Shown piece by piece: positions 54,950-62,968 of a stretch of 64,000 nucleotides of DNA. Below the pieces are notes generated by a model that ran no database searches, was not told where the DNA came from, and saw only the letters and a list, made by a program, of their open reading frames with translations. The translations under genes and the position numbers were made by a program. The stretch comes from Erysipelothrix amsterdamensis (GTDB lineage: Bacteria > Bacillota_I > Bacilli_A > Erysipelotrichales > Erysipelotrichaceae): assembly GCF_940143175.1 (NCBI RefSeq), contig NZ_OW659496.1, positions 248,001-312,000 on the forward strand, given 5' to 3'. Each line of letters begins with the position of its first letter. Within the stretch, counting starts at the first letter, position 1.

Positions 54950-56170
54950 ATGAGTAAGCATTCTACGCACAGAAAACTAAAACTTAAACCCGTAACCGTT
55001 GAGGATATTGATCAGTTTAATGAATTGTTGCGGTATGTATTTCAAGTTACTGGGGAAGAAATAATCAGTTCAGGGTATGAAGACGAAGAAGAAATTGTAC
55101 GTGCTAAACGTCCAATTCTAAGTCAAGCTGATGTTTTTGGTTGGTACAATCAAGATGAGTTGGTGTCTCAAATCGCAATCTATCCCTGTGAAGTTAATGT
55201 TCATGGTACCTTGTATCAAATGGGAGGCATTACCGGTGTTGGTACGTATCCTGAGTATGCCAATATGGGCTTAGTGCGTGAGTTAATTCAAAAAGCATTA
55301 GAATCCATGCGTGAAAACAAACAATATATCTCCTATTTGTATCCTTATAGTATCCCGTTTTACCGGCATAAGGGCTGGGAGATTATTTCAGATCAAATGA
55401 CATTTACTCTTAAAGACAGCCAATTACCCAAAACAGTTCCTGTAAAAGGACATGTTGAACGATTAGAAATTGATGATGAGGATGTCTATCGTGTTTATGA
55501 TCAATTTGCTCGTAATAATCACGGTGCGATGATTCGTGATCGTTTAGCTTGGGAAGAATACTGGCGATGGGAAAATGAAGAAGATCGTTTTGCCGCAGTT
55601 TATTATAATGCAGATGAGGAACCTACTGGTCTCTGTTTTTATTGGATTTCCGATGAAGTCTTCAATATTAAAGAGATGATCTTTATTAATCAAGATGCGC
55701 GCAAAGGAATTTGGAATTTTATTGCCGCTCACTTTTCAATGATTGAATCGGTGAGTGGAAAAAACTATTCTGGAGAACCCATTGCATTTTATCTTGAAGA
55801 CAGCGATATTGTCGAAACGATTCAGCCCTACTACATGGCTCGGATTGTGGATGTGGAAGGGTTTCTACGTAACTATCCCTTCGCAGACATCTGCGAACCG
55901 TTTCATTTTATCGTCGAAGATCAGGCAGCGCCATGGAATCATCGAATTTTTGGTATCAACTGGGATGATGAAGAGAATATTCTGATTAGTAATGAAGCGG
56001 TAGGTCCTGAAATTCGATTGGATATTGGAGCCCTTACTACATTATTAATGGGATATAAATCCGTATCGTATTTATCACGACTTGGACGCATAGTGGGTTC
56101 GCAACGTGCATTACGAAATCTTAAACGTATTGTAGTGTCCGACCGTGTATATTTTTCAGATTACTTTTAA
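54950..56170 (+). CDS. Eis-like GNAT N-acetyltransferase
   Basis: A 406-residue protein of the Eis group: two GNAT domains (about 8-150 and 155-300) and a C-terminal SCP2-like domain (about 305-400). VGTYPEYANMGLVRELIQKAL has the acetyl-CoA-binding loop in degenerate form, and YPYSIPFYRHKGWEI is typical of Eis. The C-terminal carboxylate of Eis enzymes helps catalysis; here the protein ends in YFSDYF. Relatives acetylate amines, including aminoglycosides. AGAGGTG precedes the ATG. The natural substrate is unknown. Confidence 0.82.
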   Translation: MSKHSTHRKLKLKPVTVEDIDQFNELLRYVFQVTGEEIISSGYEDEEEIVRAKRPILSQADVFGWYNQDELVSQIAIYPCEVNVHGTLYQMGGITGVGTYPEYANMGLVRELIQKALESMRENKQYISYLYPYSIPFYRHKGWEIISDQMTFTLKDSQLPKTVPVKGHVERLEIDDEDVYRVYDQFARNNHGAMIRDRLAWEEYWRWENEEDRFAAVYYNADEEPTGLCFYWISDEVFNIKEMIFINQDARKGIWNFIAAHFSMIESVSGKNYSGEPIAFYLEDSDIVETIQPYYMARIVDVEGFLRNYPFADICEPFHFIVEDQAAPWNHRIFGINWDDEENILISNEAVGPEIRLDIGALTTLLMGYKSVSYLSRLGRIVGSQRALRNLKRIVVSDRVYFSDYF

Positions 56171-56196
56171 ACAGATAGAAAACTATGAGGAAGATT

Positions 56197-56949
56197 ATGA
56201 ATTGTGTTTTTGATATCGATGGAACAATTTGTTTTGATTATATGAATTTAAGTGAAGAAGGGGTTCAACTTTTAGAAACGCTTGAAGAAGCAGGTCATCA
56301 CGTAATGTTTGCTTCCGCAAGACCCATTCGTGATATGTTACCGGTTCTAAAAGATCGCTATCGTAACTATACGTTAATTGGCGGAAATGGTTCAATCATT
56401 TCTCAAAATGACCAAATTGTGGACGTATGTCTTTTTGAAGCGGATCTTTTAAAATCGATTATGGACGTTTTAGAAGATGAATCTGTGATCTATTTAGCAG
56501 ATGGCAGATGGAACTTTAGTTATAACGGAGATGGCTCCCATGAATTAATGCAGTATGTTAATCGAGGGAATCTTGGAGACAATGTATCGTTTGAATCATT
56601 AGATGGGGTTATGAAATTAATCGTTTTAGAGGCTGAAGATATGAATCGTGTTCACGATCGTCTAAGTGATCTACCGGTTTCATTTTACCGTCATGAATCG
56701 ACAGGAACTTTAGATATACTGGCATTTAAAACATCGAAATATGATGCCTTAAAACGTCTTGGCATCGAAGATTATATTGCGATGGGAAATGATATCAATG
56801 ATATAGAGATGTTAGATCATGCAAATCCGGGAATTATGATTAACTTTAATGAACGGCTTGCACCCTATGCAGACTATCAAGTAGATTACGATGAGCACTA
56901 TCTTGAATCGATTTTAGAAATTATAGAAAAGCATGAAAAGACAGCATAA
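56197..56949 (+). CDS. HAD-superfamily Cof-type phosphatase
   Basis: A 250-residue HAD hydrolase. Motif I is FDIDGTICFD (Asp6 and Asp8), motif II falls in FASARP, and motif IV is GNDINDIEML; a small type-IIB cap sits between them. Such Cof-type enzymes dephosphorylate sugar phosphates or cofactors. The start is ATG 56197 with GAGG at 56187 spaced 6 bases; ATG 56185 has no ribosome site. It lies 26 bases behind the acetyltransferase gene and may be co-transcribed. A terminator overlaps its stop codon. Confidence 0.88.
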   Translation: MNCVFDIDGTICFDYMNLSEEGVQLLETLEEAGHHVMFASARPIRDMLPVLKDRYRNYTLIGGNGSIISQNDQIVDVCLFEADLLKSIMDVLEDESVIYLADGRWNFSYNGDGSHELMQYVNRGNLGDNVSFESLDGVMKLIVLEAEDMNRVHDRLSDLPVSFYRHESTGTLDILAFKTSKYDALKRLGIEDYIAMGNDINDIEMLDHANPGIMINFNERLAPYADYQVDYDEHYLESILEIIEKHEKTA

Positions 56950-56963
56950 GCTGTCTTTTTTTT
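56936..56963 (+). terminator. Terminator at the end of the HAD gene
   Basis: A 10-bp stem AAAAGACAGC / GCTGTCTTTT, loop containing the stop codon, and eight T. Confidence 0.9.
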
Positions 56964-56967
56964 GACG

Positions 56968-57007
56968 TTTATAACATATTCACAGTGTTTTATAACATTA
57001 CACCGTG
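56968..57007 (+). promoter_or_regulatory. Two degenerate direct repeats 21 bp apart before the SPFH operon
   Basis: TTTATAACAT occurs at 56968-56977 and again at 56989-56998, a spacing of two helical turns. Each copy is followed by a related TCACAGTG / TACACCGTG tail. The array ends about 50 bases before the first gene of the operon and could bind a regulator. Confidence 0.4.
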
Positions 57008-57055
57008 AATTCACGCCATTACTCCTAAAATTAATATAAAAAAGGGGTGGATGCA

Positions 57056-58273
57056 TTGAAGTTAAAACATTTAAAACAGAGGGTGAGTGATTATAAGATT
57101 TTGTTTGTACTGATGGTTGTGGGGATTTTGACGCTTACTTGGCTTGGCTGGGAGATGCGCCCGGCACAAATGCGTTCGGCACGTTATACCAATGTACAAA
57201 ACTATGAAACCATCAACGGTTCTTATGATTTTAAAGATACATACAGCTATTTTGAAACTTTAGGATCACCTGTAACAAAATCACTTTTCAAACTGGAAAA
57301 ACCCTTCACCTACAACGCCAACAGTGTTGATGTAGTAATTCAAGGGTATGAACTTGTGGAACTGGAACAAGCCATCCAAATTGGGTCATCATCACGAACC
57401 CCATCAACGAAGCGGTATCTGATTGCACATATAACAGTCGAAAATCATCAGTCGGAAGCTATTGTTGTGAAGAATTTTGAAAATTTTAATTTTGAACGGG
57501 ATTATCTTAATGCGATTAAAACGGATGCAAGTTATCCCAATTTAAATTGGGCAAGCGCCTCTGCAACAGGTGGTCATATTACAATTCAACCCGAAGCAGA
57601 ACAAGAAGGCGAACTTTTAGTTGCTTTAAGTCCAACACATTATGCAAACCTATTCATGGAGGGTGGTTTAAAACTTGAGTCACCTGAAATTAATTTTGAA
57701 GGGGACTTCACGGATGATCGTTTGTTTGAAAGTTATCGTCAACTGGATATTCCTATTGCGGAGACAGAAGTAGCGAAAATTTATGACACCTCGTTGGCCT
57801 TGCCGACAAATATGCTTCGCTCGGCTTACGGTCAGGGCATTGTAACGGAACAATATAAGCCAGACGTTACGTTTAAATCAGAGGATGGAATGTTATCCGC
57901 GACCCTTGAACGTATTGACTTCATTAATGGCGAATACAAACCTTCTTATTTGGAAGGAAGACGTTATGCGGAAAAAGGAGTACAACGATCGATGATGTAT
58001 CGCGTACGCTTTGAAAACCATGGAACCAGACCCATTCAAGTAAATGATTTACAAACATCACTTGAATCCCTCAATACTGGACGGAAACGCTCGAATTACC
58101 CAACATCAAGTCGAAGCTTCATTAACCCAAATGAACCGAAAGAAGTGCTTTATGAATTAGAAGAACACAGCAATTCAGTGTTGAAAATGAATCTCGGCGA
58201 TCAATTAGAATTTACCGTTGTATCAGAAAGTAATCGCACCTTATTATCCGGTACGTTTACATTAGAAAAATAG
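57056..58273 (+). CDS. Membrane-anchored protein of unknown function (first gene of SPFH operon)
   Basis: A protein of about 405 residues with one N-terminal TM helix (about 14-34) and a large extracytoplasmic part. Two similar-looking beta-rich stretches (about 85-200 and 270-400) contain RYLIAHITVENHQS and MMYRVRFENHGT, a pattern seen in DUF4352/DUF5068-type domains, but I cannot name the family. The likely start is TTG 57056 with AAGGGGTGG about 6 bases upstream; an in-frame GTG at 57047 lies inside that ribosome site. It leads a four-gene operon of membrane, SPFH and zinc-ribbon proteins. Confidence 0.7.
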   Translation: MKLKHLKQRVSDYKILFVLMVVGILTLTWLGWEMRPAQMRSARYTNVQNYETINGSYDFKDTYSYFETLGSPVTKSLFKLEKPFTYNANSVDVVIQGYELVELEQAIQIGSSSRTPSTKRYLIAHITVENHQSEAIVVKNFENFNFERDYLNAIKTDASYPNLNWASASATGGHITIQPEAEQEGELLVALSPTHYANLFMEGGLKLESPEINFEGDFTDDRLFESYRQLDIPIAETEVAKIYDTSLALPTNMLRSAYGQGIVTEQYKPDVTFKSEDGMLSATLERIDFINGEYKPSYLEGRRYAEKGVQRSMMYRVRFENHGTRPIQVNDLQTSLESLNTGRKRSNYPTSSRSFINPNEPKEVLYELEEHSNSVLKMNLGDQLEFTVVSESNRTLLSGTFTLEK

Positions 58274-58283
58274 GAGGATTATT

Positions 58284-59408
58284 ATGGCACTTATCGACAT
58301 CGTAAAATACGAAGGAAATCAAGATGTTTTCGCTTGGAAATACCCTGGTGATGAACTTACAACATTTACACAACTCATTGTGAATGAATCACAGGCGGCA
58401 GTATTATATAAGGAAGGGGTTGCTTATGATGTCTTTGAAGCTGGAAGACATACCCTTGATACCGCAAATATTCCACTTCTTAATAAGATTGTGAATCTTC
58501 CATTTGGAAAGAAATCACCTTTTAAAGCAGAAGTATGGTTTGTAAATAAAGCACACACCCTTGATATTAAGTGGGGAACAACATCACCCATCCAAATTCA
58601 AGATCCTAAGTATGGTATATATGTACCTCTCAGTGCTTATGGTCAATTTGGAATTACAGTTCATGATCCAAAAGCATTTCTGATTAAGTTGGTGGGGACA
58701 CTTAAAAGCTTTGGTCGTAATGAAATTATTAACTATTTTAGAGGGTTTTATAATACCCATGTGAAAGATGCAATTTCAACCTATCTTGTGGAAAAACGCA
58801 TTACAGTTCTTGAACTGAGCGCATATCTTAAAGAACTATCAGAGTCTGTTAAAGAACAAATGCAACCAACATTTTCGGAGTATGGTATTAATCTCTTGAA
58901 CTTCTATATTGTGGATATTAGTGTCCCAGATACAGATGGTGCGGTAATGCGTCTTAAAGAAGCACTTTCAAAACGTGCAGAGATGGATATTGTTGGATAT
59001 GACTACAAACAAGAACGTTCCTTTGATACTCTTGTTGGTGCTGCGAAAAACGAAGGAAGTATGGGCAGTGTTATGGGTGCTGGTATGGGATTAGGTCTTG
59101 GAGCAGGGCTTGGAAAAACTATGAGTGAAACCATGGGAACCTTAAGCCTTGATGCGGATCTGTCATGTCCTCATTGTGGTGCGAAAGTCATGGAGTCGGA
59201 TAAGTTTTGTGGAACATGTTCCGAAGTGCTTAAACACGAAGTGAAAAAATGTCCGGGATGTCATACAGAGCTCAATGATGCTACGCAAAAATTCTGCCAT
59301 GAGTGCGGAACCCAGTTACAAAAAAAATGTCCATCATGTGACGCACAATTAACAAGTGATGCGAAATTCTGTGGAAGTTGTGGAAAGAAGGTCGATGATC
59401 ATGAATAA
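58284..59408 (+). CDS. SPFH-domain protein with C-terminal zinc ribbons (YdjI-like)
   Basis: A 374-residue cytoplasmic protein. Residues about 20-250 match the SPFH/virion-core group (YdjI-like). A glycine-rich hinge (about 255-285) is followed by three zinc-ribbon pairs of the CPxCG / FCxxCG type: CPHCGAK with FCGTC, CPGCH with FCHECG, CPSCD with FCGSCG. In Bacillus, YdjI works with YdjG/YdjH and PspA in envelope stress. Here no pspA gene is adjacent. AGGAGG precedes the ATG, 10 bases after the upstream gene. The next gene overlaps its end by 8 bases. Confidence 0.85.
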   Translation: MALIDIVKYEGNQDVFAWKYPGDELTTFTQLIVNESQAAVLYKEGVAYDVFEAGRHTLDTANIPLLNKIVNLPFGKKSPFKAEVWFVNKAHTLDIKWGTTSPIQIQDPKYGIYVPLSAYGQFGITVHDPKAFLIKLVGTLKSFGRNEIINYFRGFYNTHVKDAISTYLVEKRITVLELSAYLKELSESVKEQMQPTFSEYGINLLNFYIVDISVPDTDGAVMRLKEALSKRAEMDIVGYDYKQERSFDTLVGAAKNEGSMGSVMGAGMGLGLGAGLGKTMSETMGTLSLDADLSCPHCGAKVMESDKFCGTCSEVLKHEVKKCPGCHTELNDATQKFCHECGTQLQKKCPSCDAQLTSDAKFCGSCGKKVDDHE

Positions 59409-59754
59409 AAATTATAATATTATCGGACTGATAACGGTACTTGCGACGGTATTGATTGGTTATTTGAGTGGTGTTATTGTTGAAATTGCATTTATATGGA
59501 TCCTCGTAACAGAAGTTGTTTTCTTTTTAATCACGGGATTTGTGGGTACAATGAAATCAACATTTTTAAAAAGCAGTGTCGCGACCATCATGGCGCTCTA
59601 TGCGTTATTATCAATAAGTTATACACTGATTGTATCGTTTCTCATTCATCAACCCGATCAAACGTTATTGATTGGTCAAATTGTAATTCATGCATTACTT
59701 ATGGTGTTCCTTTTAATCGTTAAGAACAAAGCAGATCGCTTGGAAATGAAATAA
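59401..59754 (+). CDS. Small four-TM membrane protein in SPFH operon
   Basis: A 117-residue hydrophobic protein with four probable TM helices and a basic end (KNKADRLEMK). I do not recognise its family. The start is ATG 59401, overlapping the end of the SPFH gene by 8 bases, so translation is likely coupled; a longer in-frame reading from 59356 lies inside that gene. The next gene begins 3 bases after its stop. Its position suggests a membrane partner of the SPFH protein. Confidence 0.7.
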   Translation: MNKNYNIIGLITVLATVLIGYLSGVIVEIAFIWILVTEVVFFLITGFVGTMKSTFLKSSVATIMALYALLSISYTLIVSFLIHQPDQTLLIGQIVIHALLMVFLLIVKNKADRLEMK

Positions 59755-59757
59755 CTT

Positions 59758-60300
59758 ATGCAGTTTAAAAAAATATCAACTAATCCAAAATCACGTCTTT
59801 ACCAACGTAAGACAGGTCGGTTAGTGTGGGGTGTTGTCTTGTTCTTCTTTGGTCTTTTTGGACTAGTGACTGAAGTTCAAGATTCGTATCGCTATGATTA
59901 CAGCGGTATGATTATCGGTATTGCGTTCATGTTTGGTGGTCTGGCGATGGTTTACTCGGCAACCAAATCAAACTTAAATCTAGAACGGTACCATGCCTAT
60001 AACCAACTTATTTTTAAGAGAGGAATTTTTTCAATTGATTCCTTAGCACGGTCAATGGATAAAACATATCCAGAAACGATTCAAGATTTAGATCAACTTG
60101 TACGAAAAGGTTATCTTCAAGATATGAGTGTTAATCGAGATTCGAAAATGATTGAAGGTTTATTTGTATCGAAATACAAAGCTCAAGTACAGTCGAAGAT
60201 GATTCGATGTCCAGGATGTGGTGCTTCAAATGAAGTCATTCAACATGAAACCATTCCATGTGAGTATTGTGGACGTAAACTTAAATACACAGATTCGTAA
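59758..60300 (+). CDS. Membrane protein with C-terminal zinc ribbon (YdjG-like position)
   Basis: A 180-residue protein with two TM helices (about 20-40 and 48-66), a helical middle (about 75-145, with ARSMDKTYPETIQDLDQLV resembling a winged helix or PCI-like unit) and a C-terminal zinc ribbon CPGCGASNEV ... CEYCGRKLK. It begins 3 bases after the four-TM gene and ends the operon. The fold order recalls PCI/zinc-ribbon partners of SPFH proteins. Function unknown. Confidence 0.72.
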   Translation: MQFKKISTNPKSRLYQRKTGRLVWGVVLFFFGLFGLVTEVQDSYRYDYSGMIIGIAFMFGGLAMVYSATKSNLNLERYHAYNQLIFKRGIFSIDSLARSMDKTYPETIQDLDQLVRKGYLQDMSVNRDSKMIEGLFVSKYKAQVQSKMIRCPGCGASNEVIQHETIPCEYCGRKLKYTDS

Positions 60301-60336
60301 AAAAAAACGTTCGGGCTATGCCTGAACGTTTTATTT
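60301..60336. terminator. Bidirectional terminator between SPFH operon and map
   Basis: Stem AAAACGTTCGGGC / GCCTGAACGTTTT (one G-T pair), loop TAT, with A and T runs on the two sides. Confidence 0.9.
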
Positions 60337-61083
60337 TTGTTTGGTTGTAATGAAGGGACCATCTTTCGTAATAGCGAAAGTATGTTCATATTGACAGCTT
60401 AGACATCCGTTATTTGTACGAGCAGTCCAGCCATTGTCATCTAACTTCGCATACGGTGAACTTTCGTTGACGATCGGTTCAACCGTAATAACCATACCTT
60501 CTTTTAGCTTCGCGCCAGTTCCATACACACCGACAAATGGAACCATCGGTTCTTCATGAATTGTGGGGCCTAGACCATGTCCAGAGAAATCAAGAGACAT
60601 TTTATAACCGAATTGCGTGATGTACTCATCCATAGCGGCACCAATATCACCAACACGATTGCCAACTTGGGCTTGTTCAATCCCGATATAAAGAGCTTTT
60701 TCAGTAACTTCCATTAACTGTTTTACTTCAGGACTTGGATTATTTCCAACACAGTATGCCCAACAAGAGTCAGAAAGAAATCCATTGAGGTCAACACAAA
60801 AGTCTACCTTAACAAGATCACCGTCTTTAAGTTTTGTGTGGGTTGGAAAACCATGACACATCTCGTCATTCACACTACAGCACGTAGCATACTTATAACC
60901 TTCATAACCAATTTGGGCTGCAACACCACCATTGTCTTCAATCATTTTTTGTACAAATTGGTCAATGTCGTGTGTTGATATTCCGGCTTTTATATAGTCT
61001 CGTAGAGACTCATGGATGGAAGCGAGTAATTGCCCGGATTGATACATACCGTCAATTTCGCGTTTTGATTTAATCGTAATCAT
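60331..61083 (-). CDS. map: Methionine aminopeptidase, type I
   Basis: A 250-residue enzyme that removes the N-terminal methionine from new proteins. Pita-bread fold with the metal ligands in VKVDFCVDLNG (Asp pair), SGHGLGPTIHEEP (His), VITVEPIV (Glu) and QYEHTFAIT (Glu). No N-terminal zinc-finger extension. A -10 box TATAAT (61111-61116, minus strand) with a weak TTTAAT 16 bases upstream, and AAAAAAGGAG before the ATG, give an own promoter and ribosome site. It converges on the SPFH operon. Confidence 0.95.
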   Translation of the reverse strand: MITIKSKREIDGMYQSGQLLASIHESLRDYIKAGISTHDIDQFVQKMIEDNGGVAAQIGYEGYKYATCCSVNDEMCHGFPTHTKLKDGDLVKVDFCVDLNGFLSDSCWAYCVGNNPSPEVKQLMEVTEKALYIGIEQAQVGNRVGDIGAAMDEYITQFGYKMSLDFSGHGLGPTIHEEPMVPFVGVYGTGAKLKEGMVITVEPIVNESSPYAKLDDNGWTARTNNGCLSCQYEHTFAITKDGPFITTKQK

Positions 61084-61110
61084 AGATACTCCTTTTTTAC
61101 TTATAGGTCT

Positions 61111-61138
61111 ATTATACGCTTAATTTGAAATAATTAAA
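61111..61138 (-). promoter_or_regulatory. Putative map promoter
   Basis: Minus-strand TATAAT (61111-61116) and TTTAAT (61133-61138) spaced 16 bases, about 30 bases before the map start. Confidence 0.45.
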
Positions 61139-61282
61139 CCGAATGTCAATTCTGGGTGGTGTGATATGTTTGTGATAAATTTGATATAAAATGATAATTA
61201 ATTTAATATAAGGGTAGAAATGCGATATATTCCGGTAATAATTTTCAACAATGTGAAATTTCAAATATATTTTACAAACTCG

Positions 61283-61311
61283 TTGATTTTGTAAGGGATT
61301 TCGGCTATAAT
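61283..61311 (+). promoter_or_regulatory. Sigma-A promoter of the antiterminator-nanE-PTS operon
   Basis: TTGATT (61283-61288), 17-base spacer, perfect TATAAT (61306-61311). Transcription would start near 61318, giving a leader of about 130 bases. Confidence 0.7.
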
Positions 61312-61313
61312 CC

Positions 61314-61403
61314 ATATGCGTGCAACTATATTTCGCATATAGGCATTAGCGACTCGAAATTTTTTTCGTGAGCTCTTGTTTCAGCGAGGATAGTTGTTTT
61401 TTT
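61314..61403 (+). promoter_or_regulatory. Inverted repeat and candidate attenuator in the leader
   Basis: ATATGCG (61314-61320) and CGCATAT (61334-61340) form an inverted repeat over the predicted transcription start. CAACTAT in its loop (61323-61329) can instead pair with ATAGTTG (61390-61396), which is followed by seven T (61397-61403), so it could be a terminator. The two pairings look mutually exclusive. It may be the target of the antiterminator encoded next, or an operator. Confidence 0.45.
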
Positions 61404-61447
61404 GTTGCATGAGCTCTAGTGTAATCCAGGAAGAAGGAGATGAACGT

Positions 61448-62278
61448 ATGAAGAATCAGTTCAAAGTAGTTCGAGCATTTACCCATAATATTGTCTTTGC
61501 CCAACTTGATAAGTATGACTATATCTTGATTGGAAAAGGCATCGGCTTTGACGCTAAGAGCAAAGCGGTCATCGATGAAGAGTCTGTCACGAGTTTTTAC
61601 CGTATTCAAGATTTAGATAAAATGAGCCAGTATGAAAAGATCGTTATGAACACAGATGATCAAGTACTGCTTGTTACAGAAGCGGCAATTGCTTATGCAG
61701 AAAAGACTCTGAATTATAAATTTGATGAATCAATTCATATTTCATTACTCGATCATATTAATTTTGCGATTTATCGTTATCATAATCGCGTTAAGATGAG
61801 CAACTTCTTCACCGAGGAATACTATCTTATGTATTCCGAGCTTTATGATATTTCCAAACATATGGTTGAAATGATTAATGACGAATTGGATGTAGAACTC
61901 CCTCACTCTGAAGTTGGCTCGGTAATTCTCCATTTACATGCTGCCATGCATCAAGGTAAGGTTTCAAACAGTGCTTTTTATGCTCAGGTGATCACTGCAT
62001 CCGTCGACTTTATCAACAATCGTATTCCAGAAGAATTCACTCAAAACAGTGTAGGGAAAGCACGTTTAATTACACACCTCAAATTTGCATTTAAACGTTC
62101 AGGAGATAATGTAACCCTCACAAATCCATTGATTGATATTCTACGTGAACGGTATTGTGAAGCCTATGAAATCTCTGAAGATCTTGCATTAATGCTTGAT
62201 CAAGAGTTTAATATTCAACTTCCTGAATCAGAAATTGGTTATATTGCACTACACATTTACAATTTACAACACTCTTAG
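61448..62278 (+). CDS. BglG/LicT-family antiterminator with two PRD domains
   Basis: A 276-residue RNA-binding regulator. The N-terminal CAT domain (1-56) includes NIVFAQL and LIGKGIGFDAK, the typical LxGKGIGF motif. Two PRDs follow (about 65-165 and 170-275) with regulatory His in LLDHINFAIYR, VILHLHAA, LITHLKFAFKR and IALHIYNL; the PTS would phosphorylate them. The start is ATG 61448 with GAAGGAG 7 bases upstream. It is followed by nanE and a PTS EIIC gene, so it should control that operon from the folded leader in front. Confidence 0.92.
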   Translation: MKNQFKVVRAFTHNIVFAQLDKYDYILIGKGIGFDAKSKAVIDEESVTSFYRIQDLDKMSQYEKIVMNTDDQVLLVTEAAIAYAEKTLNYKFDESIHISLLDHINFAIYRYHNRVKMSNFFTEEYYLMYSELYDISKHMVEMINDELDVELPHSEVGSVILHLHAAMHQGKVSNSAFYAQVITASVDFINNRIPEEFTQNSVGKARLITHLKFAFKRSGDNVTLTNPLIDILRERYCEAYEISEDLALMLDQEFNIQLPESEIGYIALHIYNLQHS

Positions 62279-62296
62279 TGTTGAGGAGGTTAGATT

Positions 62297-62968
62297 ATGT
62301 TAGAAGCTGTGAAAGGCGGACTTATCGTTTCCTGTCAAGCACTTGATGGGGAACCGTTACAAAGCTCAATGATTATGGGCCGTATGGCAATTGCTGCAAA
62401 GGCAGCAGGTGCTGTAGGGATTCGAGCTCAAGGGGTTAATGATATCAATGAAATTAAAAAGACGGTAGATTTACCGGTTATTGGTATTATTAAGAAAAAC
62501 TATGAAGGCAGTGAAGTGTTCATTACTGCAACACATCAAGAAGTTGAAGCACTTCTTGGAACAGAATGTGAAATGATTGCACTTGATGCAACAAACCGTG
62601 TTCGTCCGATGGGCGTGAAAACGGAAGACCTCGTCAAACAAATTCATGATGGTGGACGTCTTGCTATGGCAGACTGTTCAACGCTTGAAGAAGTGATCGA
62701 GGCAGAACGTATTGGTTTCGATTGTGTTTCGTGTACACTTGCGGGATACACATCGTATTCTAAAAATGTTGATGGACCGGATTTTGAACTGGTAGAGAAG
62801 ATGGTTCAATCGGTAAAGGTTCCTGTAATTGCGGAAGGTAAAATTCATTATCCCGAGCAATTAAAACATATTATGGATTTAAAAGTTCATAGTGCTGTTG
62901 TAGGTGGTGCCATTACCCGTCCTCAAGAAATTGCGACACGCTTTATAGAAGCGATTAAGGAGAAATAA
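62297..62968 (+). CDS. nanE: N-acetylmannosamine-6-phosphate 2-epimerase
   Basis: A 223-residue TIM-barrel enzyme converting ManNAc-6-phosphate to GlcNAc-6-phosphate. LIVSCQALDGEPLQSS and MGRMAIAAKAAGAVGIRAQG are the family start; PVIGIIKKNY carries a catalytic Lys; AVVGGAITRP binds phosphate. GAGGAGG precedes the ATG. It overlaps the PTS gene by one base (TAATG), so the PTS probably brings in ManNAc or a sugar that yields it. No nanA or nanK is visible in the window. Confidence 0.94.
   Translation: MLEAVKGGLIVSCQALDGEPLQSSMIMGRMAIAAKAAGAVGIRAQGVNDINEIKKTVDLPVIGIIKKNYEGSEVFITATHQEVEALLGTECEMIALDATNRVRPMGVKTEDLVKQIHDGGRLAMADCSTLEEVIEAERIGFDCVSCTLAGYTSYSKNVDGPDFELVEKMVQSVKVPVIAEGKIHYPEQLKHIMDLKVHSAVVGGAITRPQEIATRFIEAIKEK

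Larger units (their letters stand above)
61084..61447. other. Divergent intergenic region map / antiterminator
   Basis: The 364 bases contain the map promoter at the left, an AT-rich stretch (61141-61280) in which I see no gene, and on the right the promoter and the folded leader of the antiterminator operon. Confidence 0.6.

Noticed and set aside
61314-61340. Classical LicT/SacY RAT hairpin
   Set aside because: Length is right, but the conserved RAT sequence (GGATTGTTACT..., GGCAAAACC) is absent and the hairpin overlaps the predicted transcription start.
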